A stretch of 64,000 nucleotides of DNA from PBB1 sp046154125 (GCA_046154125.1 JBJXEJ010000146.1:1-64000); one strand, 5' to 3'. Positions 36,229 to 45,930 are shown, numbered from the stretch's first letter. The notes: generated from the letters alone by a model not told the origin. Made by a program: numbers and translations.

Positions 36229-37883
36229 TCCTCGACCTGTCCCGCCTCGATCTCACCCAGCCACTGCGTGCGGCGGTGTGCATCGTCGGTGCGGGTGCGG
36301 CCGGCATCACACTGGCATGTGAGCTCGACGGCGCTGGCGTGCCGGTGCTGCTGCTCGACGCCGGTCCGGTCCAGGGTCGCGGTGAGGTCTCGCAGGATCC
36401 CTACGAAGGCAGCAGCGATGGGGTGCATGCGACGCCGAGGTTCTTTCGCCGGCGAGGCTTCGGCGGTACCACGGCCATCTGGGGCGGGCGTTGCGTGCCG
36501 TACGACCCGATCGACTTCGAGGCTCGTCCGCACGTCTCTGCCAGCGGCTGGCCCATTGCCTACGACGAGGTGGAACGGCACTACCCGAAAGCGATGGGCT
36601 ATTGCGATGCCGGCGCTTTCGAGTTCGATGCGCGGCAGGCGTTCGACCGACACGGTGCACTTGTCCCCGGACTCGATTCCGGCGGTGGCGTGATCACCGA
36701 CGAGATCGAGCGGTACAGCTTGCCGACCCACTTCGGAACGCGATACCGCGAAAGGCTCAGGGCTTCGCTCAATGTCCGTGTGCTCGGCTCGATCCAGGTG
36801 ACCCGATTGGTTCGCGACGGCGACACCGGCCGCATCGAAGCCGTGGAAGGCCGCGTCGGAGAAGACGGTCCCCGCGTGCGCGTCGAAGCCGGTTGCGTCG
36901 TGCTGGCCACCGGCGGCATCGAGGCCCCGCGCCTGCTGCTGGCGTCGGATGGGATCGGCAACCAGCACGACAACGTGGGCCGCTACTACACCTGCCACGT
37001 CGAGAATTTCATCGGAACGCTGCGGCCGAGGCGTGCGGGCAGCGCGTTCCACTTCGAGAGGACGCGCGATGGTGTCTATGGCCGCCGCAAGCTGACGCTG
37101 GACGCCGAAACGCAGCGCCGCGAGCGACTTCTCAACATCTCGTTCCGACTGCACTATCCCAACGTCGCCGACGCGACCCACCGCAGCCCGGTGCTGTCGG
37201 CGGTCTATCTGGCGAGGCGCACGCTGATCCCCGAATACCGTCGCATCCTGCAGTACGGCGTGGGCGAATCGGTGACGACCTCACCCACCCGCGAGCATCT
37301 GCGCAACGTGGCCACGGGTCTGCCGCAACTGGCTCGCTTCGGTGTCGACTGGATGCGCCGTCGTGTGCTGGCCGAACGAAAGCTGCCCTACGTGCTGGTC
37401 TCCAATGCCGATGGCAGCTACGTCCTCGAATTCAATGCCGAGCAGACGCCGCTGCGCGACAGCCGCATCATGCTCAATGGCCGCGCCGATGCCTACGGGA
37501 CGCCCCGCGTGCACGTGGCCTGGCGCCTCGGCGACGACGACATCGACAGCATCTGCCGAGCCTGCCGCCTGGTGCGTGATCGGGTGCAGGCCTCGGGCGC
37601 AGCGACACTGGAGTTCAACGATGCCGGCCTGCGCGAGGCCGTGGCCTTGTCGGTGCCGCTGGGTGGCCACCACATCGGCAGCACGCGCATGGCCGATGAC
37701 CCGAAGCTTGGCGTCGTTGACCGTAATGCCGCCGTGTTCGAGACCCCCAACCTGTTCATCGCCAGCTCGTCGGTGTTTCCCACGTCGAGCCATGCCAACC
37801 CGACGCTGACCATCGTGGCCATGGCGATTCGCCTGGCCGCCCACCTGCGAACGACGTTCGCTTCATCGGGGGGTGCTGCATGA
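36225..37883 (+). CDS. GMC-type FAD-dependent oxidoreductase
   Basis: Flavoprotein of 552 aa. The dinucleotide-binding motif VGAGAAGITLACEL lies at residues ~22-35, GFGGTTAIWGGR at ~75-86, and the second FAD contact LATGGIEAPRLLL at ~225. The C-terminal catalytic region has GGHHIGSTRM (~480) and SSHANPTLTIVAMAIRLA (~525). The start is GTG at 36225 overlapping the previous stop (GTGA). Together with the aldo/keto reductase it suggests an oxidised or reduced sugar in the XrtB polymer; this is inference. Confidence 0.86.
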   Translation: MILDLSRLDLTQPLRAAVCIVGAGAAGITLACELDGAGVPVLLLDAGPVQGRGEVSQDPYEGSSDGVHATPRFFRRRGFGGTTAIWGGRCVPYDPIDFEARPHVSASGWPIAYDEVERHYPKAMGYCDAGAFEFDARQAFDRHGALVPGLDSGGGVITDEIERYSLPTHFGTRYRERLRASLNVRVLGSIQVTRLVRDGDTGRIEAVEGRVGEDGPRVRVEAGCVVLATGGIEAPRLLLASDGIGNQHDNVGRYYTCHVENFIGTLRPRRAGSAFHFERTRDGVYGRRKLTLDAETQRRERLLNISFRLHYPNVADATHRSPVLSAVYLARRTLIPEYRRILQYGVGESVTTSPTREHLRNVATGLPQLARFGVDWMRRRVLAERKLPYVLVSNADGSYVLEFNAEQTPLRDSRIMLNGRADAYGTPRVHVAWRLGDDDIDSICRACRLVRDRVQASGAATLEFNDAGLREAVALSVPLGGHHIGSTRMADDPKLGVVDRNAAVFETPNLFIASSSVFPTSSHANPTLTIVAMAIRLAAHLRTTFASSGGAA

Positions 37884-39118
37884 CCCGAGGCTTGTGGATC
37901 ACCCGCTCGCTGCCTTTCCCGCTGGACACCGGCGATCGAATCTACAGCGCGCGCCTGATGCGCTCGCTGGCGGACGCAGGGGCCGATCTCACCGTGATCG
38001 GATTCGCGCCGACGCTGATCGACGCCGTGCCTGTCGACTGGCCCCTCCGCTGGCGCGTGGTGCCTGGTCGTCCGCACGGCACGCTGCGCTCGCTGGTCAG
38101 TGCGATGCCGCTGGTGGCTGCCTCGCACGCCACTGCCGCGTATCGGAAGCAGATCGATGCACTGTCCGCTGAAGACTGGGACTTCGTCGTCTTCGATCAG
38201 TACGGAACGGGCTGGGCCCTTCCGGCCTTCGTGCGCAGGCATGTCGCCGGCGGCGGGCCGGTGCTCGTGCATGTGGCGCACGACCACGAAGCGTCGGTCT
38301 ATGCGTCGCTGGTGCGCGGGTTCAAGGGGCCGCTGCTGAAGCGGCTGGGCCTGTGGCAGAACGGGCTCAAGACTGGCGCACTCGAGCGACGGATCGCGCG
38401 CAGCGTCGACCTGGTCACGGCCATCACCGAAGAAGATGCGGCCCGCTTTGCCGCCGATGCCCCGCGCACTGCGAGCGTGGTGCTGACGCCGGGCTACAGC
38501 GGCTCGGTGTCGAACCGTGTGATCGTGGATGCCGACGTACCGCGCAACGTGGTGATGGTGGGCAACTACAACTGGGTGGCCAAGTCGGAGAACCTGCGGC
38601 AGTTTGTCCAGGCCGCCGATGCCGCGTTCTTCGAGCATGGCATCACCCTGCACGTCATCGGGTCGATGCCCGATGCGCTCGCCAGCGAGATTCGAGCCAG
38701 CACGCACGCGACGGTGCTGCATGGCTTCGTCGACGACATCGCGCCGCATTTCGCAAGTGCCCGCCTCGCCGTGGTTCCCGAGGAAATCGGCGGCGGATTC
38801 AAGCTCAAGTTCCTCGACTACATCTTCGGCCGGGTGGCCATTGCGAGCCTCACTCACGCCACCGCCGGCCTGCCCGACGAGATCCGTTGCGCGATGATCT
38901 GCCGCGACGACCTGCCGGGGCTGGTGCAGGCCATCGTCGATCACATCGACGACACGGCGGGCTTGTCGAAGCTGCAGCAGTCGGCCTTGGCGGCAGCGCA
39001 GGCACGCTATCGCTGGGAGGACCGCGGGCACGCCTTGCTGGACGCGATCCAGCGACTCGTGCGTCGTCCCTCTGCGGCGGCGCGGCCCCCGTCTGCCACG
39101 CGGGAGGCCACGTCATGA
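37880..39118 (+). CDS. Glycosyltransferase (GT-B, group 1 type)
   Basis: Predicted glycosyltransferase of 412 aa. The N-terminus (WITRSLPFPLDTGDRIYS, residues 6-23) is typical of GT4-type enzymes that begin with a loop after a short strand. The C-terminal half has VPEEIGGGFKLKFLDYIFGR (residues ~297-316) at the sugar-nucleotide site, with a conserved glutamate. The basic, Ala/Pro-rich last 20 residues are not conserved. It overlaps its neighbours by 4 nt. Confidence 0.83.
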   Translation: MTRGLWITRSLPFPLDTGDRIYSARLMRSLADAGADLTVIGFAPTLIDAVPVDWPLRWRVVPGRPHGTLRSLVSAMPLVAASHATAAYRKQIDALSAEDWDFVVFDQYGTGWALPAFVRRHVAGGGPVLVHVAHDHEASVYASLVRGFKGPLLKRLGLWQNGLKTGALERRIARSVDLVTAITEEDAARFAADAPRTASVVLTPGYSGSVSNRVIVDADVPRNVVMVGNYNWVAKSENLRQFVQAADAAFFEHGITLHVIGSMPDALASEIRASTHATVLHGFVDDIAPHFASARLAVVPEEIGGGFKLKFLDYIFGRVAIASLTHATAGLPDEIRCAMICRDDLPGLVQAIVDHIDDTAGLSKLQQSALAAAQARYRWEDRGHALLDAIQRLVRRPSAAARPPSATREATS

Positions 39119-40305
39119 CCGTGAACTCGCGGTCGACCTGGCTGTTCGTCGATGCGATCCCGCATTTCGGTGGCCATGAGGTGATGCTGTTGCGCTGGCT
39201 CGAGGAACTGCTGAACGATCCACATGTGTTGCCGCGCCTGCTGGCGCGTGACGGCGGCCGCTTGTTCGAGTCGGCGCCGGCACGCACCCGTGTGACGCCG
39301 TTCCAGGCTGAACGCAACAGCGGCTCGTTGCGTGCGCTGCGAAATCTCTGGCATGCCTGGCGGGCGTTGCGCCGCACGCTGCAGGACGAGCAGCCGGAAT
39401 GCGTGGTGTTCGCGTCCGGTGCGCTGGGCTATCAGATGGTGCTGGTCGCGTTGGCGCGGCTGCATGGCGCGCGGGTGCTGGTGTACGTGCCTCTGCTGGA
39501 CACCTTCGCTTCGATGGGCTATCGCTTCGGTGCCATCAAGGACGTCTTCGTGCGATGGTTCTATGGGCGTGTACCGCACGGTTGGGTCACGATTTCAGCC
39601 GGGCAGGCCGCGCACTTCGTTGCGTGGGCCCGGCCGTCGGGACCGGTGTTCGTGCTGCCGAATGCGGTCGCGCGCTCGATCGAGACTGCGGGGCGTCTCG
39701 TGCCGCGCGAACTGAATCATCCCGACCGCTTGCGTGTGCTGGTCCTGGGCCGCCTCGATGCGCACCAGAAGGGTCTGGATCTTCTTGTCGATCACCTGCA
39801 GTCTGCAAAGCCCGAGGTGCAGGACCGGCTCGTCGTCTGCGTGACCGGTGAAGGTCCGTATCGCGAGTCGATCGAAGCGCGGCTGCGAGGCGACCCCGCG
39901 CTGGCGCGCTGTCTTGAACTGGGCGCATGGATGCCCGCACAGCAGGCCATGGCCGCCAACGATGTGCTGCTCTTGCCGTCCCGCTTCGAAGGCGTGCCGC
40001 TGGTGATGCTGGAGGCGATGGCGCTCGGTCTGCCGGTGGTTGCGTCCGACCTGCCGGGCATCAGGGCGTATGTGCCCAGGGAATGCCTGTTCGACGTGGG
40101 CGACCTCGCTCGTGCGTTGCAGATCCTTCAGTGGCTGGCCGATGCCGGGGTGCGGCAGCGGTTGGCCGACTCGGGCCGTGCCGTCTTCGAGGCCACCGCC
40201 TCCGGGCGGGCCTTTTCCGAATCCGTGTCTGCCCTGACGCGAGACATCGCCGCGCATTTCGGTCAGTCACCCTGTCATCTTCCCATCAACGAAGCGAGAC
40301 GCTGA
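39115..40305 (+). CDS. Glycosyltransferase family 4
   Basis: GT-B glycosyltransferase of 396 aa. The N-terminal FGGHEVMLLRWLEEL motif (residues ~18-32) and the C-terminal PSRFEGVPLVMLEAMALGLP signature (~300-319), with the EX7E-type glutamates, are clear. Its N-terminal half lacks membrane segments, so it acts at the cytoplasmic face on lipid-linked sugar. The start overlaps the previous stop by 4 nt, and its stop shares one base with the next ATG. Confidence 0.9.
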   Translation: MTVNSRSTWLFVDAIPHFGGHEVMLLRWLEELLNDPHVLPRLLARDGGRLFESAPARTRVTPFQAERNSGSLRALRNLWHAWRALRRTLQDEQPECVVFASGALGYQMVLVALARLHGARVLVYVPLLDTFASMGYRFGAIKDVFVRWFYGRVPHGWVTISAGQAAHFVAWARPSGPVFVLPNAVARSIETAGRLVPRELNHPDRLRVLVLGRLDAHQKGLDLLVDHLQSAKPEVQDRLVVCVTGEGPYRESIEARLRGDPALARCLELGAWMPAQQAMAANDVLLLPSRFEGVPLVMLEAMALGLPVVASDLPGIRAYVPRECLFDVGDLARALQILQWLADAGVRQRLADSGRAVFEATASGRAFSESVSALTRDIAAHFGQSPCHLPINEARR

Positions 40306-41363
40306 TGCACACCCCCGGCTCTGCCGATCTGTCGGCGCATGCCTCGACGATGCGGAACTTGAGTGCCGCGCTGGATCGGATCGGCGATCTGATTCCGCCC
40401 GGCTCCGAAATCGCGTACCTTGACTACCCCGTTCACTTCAACGTGGGCGACCAGCTCATCAACCTGGGCGCCGAAGCCTTCTTTGCGCGCATGCGTTACC
40501 GGGTTTCAGTCCGGCTCTCGCTGTTCGATCTGTGCCAGATCGACTGGGCAGTTCCCCATCGATCGACGCTGAAGGAAACCGCCCGCCGCAAACTGGCCGA
40601 ACTCGACCCTGCGGCAGTCATCGTGCTGCACGGCGGCGGCAACTTCGGTGACATCTATCCGGAGTTCCAGGTGATGCGTGAACGCGTGATTGCCGCGTTT
40701 CCCGAGCGCCGTATCGTGGTGTTGCCCCAAAGCCTGCACTTCTCTTCGCCAGATCAGGAACGCGCCAGCCTGACCCGACTGCTGGCGCATCCCGATCTGC
40801 ACGTGTGTGTGCGCGACGCCGAGTCACAGGCCGCGCTGCGTCGCTGCGTCCCCGATGCCGGCATCCTGCTTCCCGACATGGCGCATGCCCTGTGGGGCAT
40901 GACCGACTGGGCCGTGCCGCAGTTCAGCAGTGCGAGCACGCTGGTGCTGAGTCGCACCGACGCGGAATCGACCGGTCTGCCGACCGATGTGGCATCGGCC
41001 TCCCAGTTCGATTGGCCCGACATCGTCCAGCGGTCCGACCAATTCGCCTTCCGCGCCATACGAAAGGCGATGGCCGTGAATCTGGACGGCAGCTATCGCG
41101 TACCCGTGGCGGCGTGGTACCGCCTGCGCGACCGGCTGGTGCGACGGGCGGTGCGCTTGTTTTCCGCGCACGGCCAGATCGTGACCGATCGCCTGCACGG
41201 GATGATCCTGTCGGCATTGCTGGCCCGACCGGTGCAGTACGCCGACAACTCCTACGGCAAGCTGTCGCGATACGCCAGCGCCTGGCTCGACCCCAGCCCG
41301 ATGATCAAACGCCTCGGTGCCGACGTGGCCGCGGTCGCAACCGAGGAAGCCACGGCATGTTGA
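40305..41363 (+). CDS. Polysaccharide pyruvyl transferase family protein
   Basis: Protein of 352 aa from the family that adds pyruvate ketals to surface sugars using phosphoenolpyruvate. Family features are YPVHFNVGDQLINLGAEAFF (~40-59), HGGGNFGD (~108) and the C-terminal TDRLHGMILSALLARPV (~292-308). The ATG at 40305 shares one base with the preceding stop (TGATG). Pyruvylation would give the polymer negative charge. The 7-nt overlap with the next gene fits the chain. Confidence 0.88.
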   Translation: MHTPGSADLSAHASTMRNLSAALDRIGDLIPPGSEIAYLDYPVHFNVGDQLINLGAEAFFARMRYRVSVRLSLFDLCQIDWAVPHRSTLKETARRKLAELDPAAVIVLHGGGNFGDIYPEFQVMRERVIAAFPERRIVVLPQSLHFSSPDQERASLTRLLAHPDLHVCVRDAESQAALRRCVPDAGILLPDMAHALWGMTDWAVPQFSSASTLVLSRTDAESTGLPTDVASASQFDWPDIVQRSDQFAFRAIRKAMAVNLDGSYRVPVAAWYRLRDRLVRRAVRLFSAHGQIVTDRLHGMILSALLARPVQYADNSYGKLSRYASAWLDPSPMIKRLGADVAAVATEEATAC

Positions 41364-42346
41364 CCTCTTCCTTCCCGCAAGTGCCCCTGGCGACGGTGCT
41401 GATCCCGGTCTACAACGCCGAGGCCTATCTGCTCGAGGCGCTTCGCAGCATCAGCGCGCAGACCTTCGCCGACTTCGAGATCCTCGTGGTCGATGACGGA
41501 TCGACCGACCGATCTCCCGAGTTGCTCGCCGAGTACGCCCGTGCTGATCCCCGGCTGCGGGTGTTGCGGCAGGCCAATGGCGGCATCTCGGCGGCGCTCA
41601 ACCGAGGCCTCGAGGATGCACGTGGAGAGTTCATCGTGCGCATGGATGCCGATGACGTGATGCTGCCGCCGCGCATCCAGACGCAGGTCGCCTTCCTCCA
41701 GGCCCACCCCCGACTCGGTTTTTGTGCCAGTGCCATGGAAATGATCGACAGCAAGGGCAGGGTGTTCGACCGCTACAGCCCGCGCCCGCGAACTGAAGCC
41801 GAACTCGACCAGATGATGACCGACCGGTTGCCCATCGTGTACACGCATCCGACCGTGACGTACCGGACGGCTGCAGTGCGAGCGCTGGGTGGCTACGACC
41901 GCGAACAGGAGCCCTGCGAGGACATGGACCTGTTCGGCCGATTGATCCTGGCCGGACATCGCGGTGTCGTTCTCCCGGAAATTCTGATGCGATACCGCGT
42001 GCACGGCCACAGCATCTCGGGCTCCAAGATCGCCCAGCAGGTCGCTGCGCAGGAGTTCGTGCGTGCTGTCTTCTATGCCCGGCGAGACGGTCGCATCCTG
42101 GGTCGGGCGGAGTACGAGAGCCAGGCGCGCGCTGCCTCCTGGCCCGAGCGGCTTCGAGCGCGGGCGCGTCTGCGCTGCACCGTGATGCAACGCACGTCGC
42201 TTTACCGGCGAGCCGCGGGTCAGCCCTGGAAGGCCCGTGCCTGGATGGCCCTGGCGGCCATGTATCGGCCCTGGCCGGCCTTGCGTGCGGCGTCGCGGCT
42301 GCTGCTGCGGCCGGACCGGAGCTCGGTATCGGCGCGCAGGGCCTGA
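41357..42346 (+). CDS. Glycosyltransferase family 2
   Basis: Soluble GT-A transferase of 329 aa. It begins with the motif VLIPVYNAEAYLLEALRS, then VVDDGSTD near residue 44 and the DADD metal site (RMDADDVMLPPR, near 96). The catalytic-base region is CEDMDLFGR near 195. The C-terminal ~90 residues are Arg/Ala-rich and probably peripheral to the membrane. It overlaps the pyruvyl transferase gene by 7 nt and its stop shares one base with the next ATG. Confidence 0.9.
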   Translation: MLTSSFPQVPLATVLIPVYNAEAYLLEALRSISAQTFADFEILVVDDGSTDRSPELLAEYARADPRLRVLRQANGGISAALNRGLEDARGEFIVRMDADDVMLPPRIQTQVAFLQAHPRLGFCASAMEMIDSKGRVFDRYSPRPRTEAELDQMMTDRLPIVYTHPTVTYRTAAVRALGGYDREQEPCEDMDLFGRLILAGHRGVVLPEILMRYRVHGHSISGSKIAQQVAAQEFVRAVFYARRDGRILGRAEYESQARAASWPERLRARARLRCTVMQRTSLYRRAAGQPWKARAWMALAAMYRPWPALRAASRLLLRPDRSSVSARRA

Positions 42347-43863
42347 TGGCATCGGACGCGCCGCCGCCCGCGCACACGAACCGCGAGGCAACGGCGCGAG
42401 CGCTCGTCTGGACGCTGCTGGAGAGCTTTGGTCTTTCCGGGCTTTCCGTGGTCGCGCTGGTGGTTCTTTCACGCTACGTGAGTCCTGCGGAGTTCGGCGT
42501 TGCCAGCCTTGCGCTGGCCGTCGTGCAGATGGCCACGGTGATCGTCGAACGCCTGTTCCACGACCCATTGATCCAGCGCCGGGACTTGACGGCGCGTGAC
42601 AGCGCAAGCGCCTTCTCCGCGACGGTCGTCCTCGGCATCCTGCTGATGTTGTCGTGCTGGGTGGCGGCGCCGTGGCTCGCCCGGACATTCGGCCAACCCG
42701 GCATGGCTTCCTTGCTGTACTGGATGTCGACAGGCATCCTGGCAGCCAGCCTGAGCACCGTGCTGATCGCGCTGCACCGGAGAGAAATGGCGTTTCGCGC
42801 GCTGGCCGTGCGTTCGCTGGTCGCACGTGCTGTCGCAGCGCTGATCGCGATTGTCCTGGCCATGTGGGGCGCAGGCGTCTGGAGCATCGTCGCCCAGCAG
42901 GTGTTGACGGCGTCACTGGCGGCCGCAGCCCTGTGGTGGCTGAGCGCCGTTGCGCGGCCCCATCTGGCTTGGGACGGTCGAGCCTTGCGCGAGATGGTGG
43001 TGCTCGGCATCCCGTCGACCTTGCAGCAGTTCATGTGGATCGCCAACGCCCGACTCTTTCTCCTGCTGGCCGGCACGCAGCTGAATGTCGTGGCGCTGGG
43101 CCAGATCGCACTCGCGTTTCGTGCGGTCGACATGATGCGCGACCTGCTGGCCCAGGCGGTCTCGCAGCTTGCTCTACCCCTTTTCGCGCGCGTAGAGCGT
43201 GAACAGGGCGACCGTCGCCGCGCGTTCGTTTCTGCAGTCCGCCTGACGTCGGCCGTGATGCTGCCCGTGTTCACCGGTCTGGCGGTTCTGGCGCCGGAAG
43301 TCATCGAATTGGCCTTTGGCGCGCAATGGTTGGCTGCGGCACCGTTCGTGAGCCTGCTGGCCCTGCTGACCTTTCACTTCTTTCCGCGCATGTTCGTGAC
43401 GCCGCTGCTCAGTGCGTTGGGGCGACCGGCAACCACGATGGTCGGATCGCTGGTTCAGGCCCTGTTCATCGCTGCCGCCCTGTGGATGGCTACTGATCCT
43501 TCACCGGCGCTGGTGATGGCCGTGTGGGCCTCGCGTCTCCTTGTGAGCACGCCGATCGACATGTGGATGCTCAAGCGCCTGGCCGGCATTGGCTACCTCG
43601 ATCAATGGCGAGGTGCATTCAATCCAGCGCTGGCCAGCGCCGTGGCAGCAGCCGCGATGACGGGGATGCGGCTGGCGGGCTGGCTCCCGGCCAGCGTCTT
43701 GCCGAGGTTGATGCTGTCCGTCATGACGGGTGCGGCCCTGTACGGACTGACCTTGTGGTTGATCGATCGCGCCTTGCTGAATGAAGTCCGGACCGTTTTC
43801 GCGATGGCGGTATCGAGAGGCAAGTCTCGTCCCGCGTCGTCGTCCGGCGGAGACCGGCCATGA
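42346..43863 (+). CDS. Wzx-like lipopolysaccharide/polysaccharide flippase
   Basis: Polytopic membrane protein of 505 aa with about twelve to fourteen transmembrane segments, matching the PST/MATE-like family that moves undecaprenyl-linked repeat units across the inner membrane. The N-terminus has SLVVLSRYVSPAEFGVASLALAV-type sequence, characteristic of the family. It completes a Wzx/Wzy-type pathway with the transferase at 26002, the polymerase at 31325 and EpsF/EpsG. The ATG at 42346 shares one base with the previous stop. Confidence 0.88.
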   Translation: MASDAPPPAHTNREATARALVWTLLESFGLSGLSVVALVVLSRYVSPAEFGVASLALAVVQMATVIVERLFHDPLIQRRDLTARDSASAFSATVVLGILLMLSCWVAAPWLARTFGQPGMASLLYWMSTGILAASLSTVLIALHRREMAFRALAVRSLVARAVAALIAIVLAMWGAGVWSIVAQQVLTASLAAAALWWLSAVARPHLAWDGRALREMVVLGIPSTLQQFMWIANARLFLLLAGTQLNVVALGQIALAFRAVDMMRDLLAQAVSQLALPLFARVEREQGDRRRAFVSAVRLTSAVMLPVFTGLAVLAPEVIELAFGAQWLAAAPFVSLLALLTFHFFPRMFVTPLLSALGRPATTMVGSLVQALFIAAALWMATDPSPALVMAVWASRLLVSTPIDMWMLKRLAGIGYLDQWRGAFNPALASAVAAAAMTGMRLAGWLPASVLPRLMLSVMTGAALYGLTLWLIDRALLNEVRTVFAMAVSRGKSRPASSSGGDRP

Positions 43864-44975
43864 CACCACAGCCAGCCTCACAGCTGCGGTTTTTCGACTT
43901 CCTGAGGGGCTGGGCGGCCCTGCTGGTATTTCTCCACCATGCAGCTCTGCTGGGCAACGGACCCGCGCTGTTGAGCGATGGTCGTGTCGGCGAACAGGCC
44001 GTGAACGCGTTCATGTTCGCATCTGGATTCCTCATCTATTACCAGAGCGCCATCAATGCGTCGTACGGTGGATTTGCCAGCATGGGAGGGACGTGCAACT
44101 TCTACATTCGTCGCTTCTTTCGCATCGCGCCGGTGTACTACGTGGCGCTTGCGCTGGCCTTCATGGCCGGCACTCAGCTTGGCGAGGCACGCCAGGCCAT
44201 TGCGGCCTTTGCTCCGCAGACAAGGACCGACTTGAGTCGCTACTTCATGGCCGATCCCCTCGGCAACGCGCTGATGCACGTGAGTTTTCTTTTCGGGCTG
44301 TTTCCCCGATTTGCATTCAGCACCCCCTTGCCGGACTGGAGCCTGGGCCTGGAAATGCAGTTCTACCTTGTGTTCCCGGTGATTTTCCTGGCGCTGAGGA
44401 AGCGTTTCCTGCCGATGATGTTCGTGCTGCTGTTGACGGCGCTCGCGGTCCGGCTCGGACTGAAGCTGGAGGGCATCGCGTATCCGATGCCTTCGTTTCT
44501 GCCGCTCAAGTTCCACAACTTTGCGGCTGGAATGGCCATTGCTTATCTCCACCTCAATCCGACTGTGCGCCGTTGGCCGCTGTTAGCGCTGATCTTGTCT
44601 TCTGTTGGTGTTGGCGAACGTTCTCTGTGGATGCCGGCCATCGTGCTGATCTGCCATTCCTTGCTTCATCAGCCTGAGTCAGGTCATGCCCGTCTCGACG
44701 CGCTGTTCGGTCACTGGACAAGCAGATGGCTCGCCGATCTGTCCTATTCGGTCTACATCCTTCATCTGCTCGTGGTGCTGCCTGTGTTTGCGTGGGCGGT
44801 TCCGTTCACCTCTGTCTCGATGACGGACTGGTGGGCGGTGTCGCTCGCGACGCTGGGCGTTGTGCTGATCTTGTCTTGGGCGGTGATGCACTGGGTGGAA
44901 GCTCCGGGCATCCAGATCGGCAAACGGTTGTTGCGCAGGCCTTCTCTGCCCCAGGCCATTCGGCTCGCCAAATGA
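43860..44975 (+). CDS. Acyltransferase family 3 membrane protein
   Basis: Membrane-bound O-acyltransferase of 371 aa with about ten hydrophobic segments. It starts with the diagnostic FFDFLRGWAALLVFLHH (residues ~10-26, including the catalytic His) and has the RRFFRIAPVYYV motif (~85-96). It probably transfers acetyl or a similar group to sugars at the inner membrane, the third potential decoration enzyme of the locus. It overlaps the flippase by 4 nt, and its stop overlaps a 24-codon ORF. Confidence 0.9.
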   Translation: MTPQPASQLRFFDFLRGWAALLVFLHHAALLGNGPALLSDGRVGEQAVNAFMFASGFLIYYQSAINASYGGFASMGGTCNFYIRRFFRIAPVYYVALALAFMAGTQLGEARQAIAAFAPQTRTDLSRYFMADPLGNALMHVSFLFGLFPRFAFSTPLPDWSLGLEMQFYLVFPVIFLALRKRFLPMMFVLLLTALAVRLGLKLEGIAYPMPSFLPLKFHNFAAGMAIAYLHLNPTVRRWPLLALILSSVGVGERSLWMPAIVLICHSLLHQPESGHARLDALFGHWTSRWLADLSYSVYILHLLVVLPVFAWAVPFTSVSMTDWWAVSLATLGVVLILSWAVMHWVEAPGIQIGKRLLRRPSLPQAIRLAK

Positions 44976-45046
44976 GCACGTCGCCACGCCGCTCGCGGCA
45001 ACGACGCACCGTGCCGAAGCGGGCGCGCTCGAGGCAGTCCCCATGA
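44972..45046 (+). CDS. 24-aa arginine-rich microORF bridging to xrtB
   Basis: The 24-codon frame starts with ATG at 44972, overlapping the acyltransferase stop (ATGA), and ends with TGA at 45046, overlapping the xrtB start (ATGA). It therefore keeps the 4-nt overlap pattern of the chain unbroken across what would otherwise be a 67-bp gap. The peptide has eight arginines and one lysine and no cysteine or hydrophobic segment. No product family is recognised; it may act as a coupling leader for xrtB rather than as a stable peptide. Confidence 0.45.
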   Translation: MSTSPRRSRQRRTVPKRARSRQSP

Positions 45047-45930
45047 ACTCGTCTGGACCCGCGGGACGCAGCGTCCGAGACTTCGCTGCTTACGGCCTGC
45101 TGTTCGCGGCGCTCATGGCATTGTTCGCGCCCACCATCTGGGACCTGCACAGCGGGCTGTGGACGTACGCCCAGCACTCGCATGGGCCCATCGTGCTGCT
45201 GATCTGGGTGTGGTTGTTGATCAAGGGGTGGGCGGACGCCCTGAAGCGCGGCGCGGCACTTTGTCCCGCCCCGGTGATCGGCGGGGGCGTGTTGGCGGTG
45301 GGGCTTGCCACCTACGTCCTGGGTCGGTCGCAGGGCTTTGCGCTGCTTGAGGTCGCCTCGTTGCCTCTGGTGATCCTGGGCGGTGTGCTGGTGCTCTTCG
45401 GCGGTGCCGTGGCGCGTCGCATGTGGTTTCCCTTCGTGTTCGCCATCTTCCTGTTGCCCTTGCCTGCCACGTTGATCGATGCGGTGACGCAGCCGCTGAA
45501 GCTGGCCGTCTCCCAGGTCTCCGAACAGGTGCTGTACCTCGCCGGATACCCGATTGCCCGCAGCGGAGTCACGTTGATGCTCGGGCGTTACGAACTGCTG
45601 GTCGCGGACGCCTGCTCGGGCCTCAATTCGCTGTTCATGCTCGAGGCGTTCGGGTTGTTCTATCTGAACGTCGTGCGTTACCAGTCCCCGCTGCGCAACA
45701 TTTTCCTGGCGCTGCTGATCCTGCCGATCTCGTTCGCATCCAACGTCATGCGGGTCCTCACGCTGGCCCTGATCACCTACTACTGGGGCGATGAAGCGGG
45801 ACGCGGCTTTGTCCACACGTTCGCGGGAGTGCTGCTGTTCGTCTGCGCGATGCTGCTGGTGCTGACAGCCGATGCCTTGCTTCGGGCGGCCTTTCCGTGG
45901 CGCACCGCTCCGGCGAGACTGGTGGCGTGA
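45043..45930 (+). CDS. xrtB: Exosortase B
   Basis: Eight-pass membrane transpeptidase-like enzyme of 295 aa that processes PEP-CTERM proteins. The catalytic triad is visible: Cys191 in ACSGLNS, Arg237 in SNVMRVL and His258 in HTFAG. The long first half (residues ~1-150) has about five helices. XrtB type is assigned from the association with epsF-epsG-type genes and epsI and from the sequence around the active site. The ATG at 45043 overlaps the microORF. Its substrate here is probably the PEP-CTERM protein at 27265 and others elsewhere in the genome. Confidence 0.92.
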   Translation: MNSSGPAGRSVRDFAAYGLLFAALMALFAPTIWDLHSGLWTYAQHSHGPIVLLIWVWLLIKGWADALKRGAALCPAPVIGGGVLAVGLATYVLGRSQGFALLEVASLPLVILGGVLVLFGGAVARRMWFPFVFAIFLLPLPATLIDAVTQPLKLAVSQVSEQVLYLAGYPIARSGVTLMLGRYELLVADACSGLNSLFMLEAFGLFYLNVVRYQSPLRNIFLALLILPISFASNVMRVLTLALITYYWGDEAGRGFVHTFAGVLLFVCAMLLVLTADALLRAAFPWRTAPARLVA

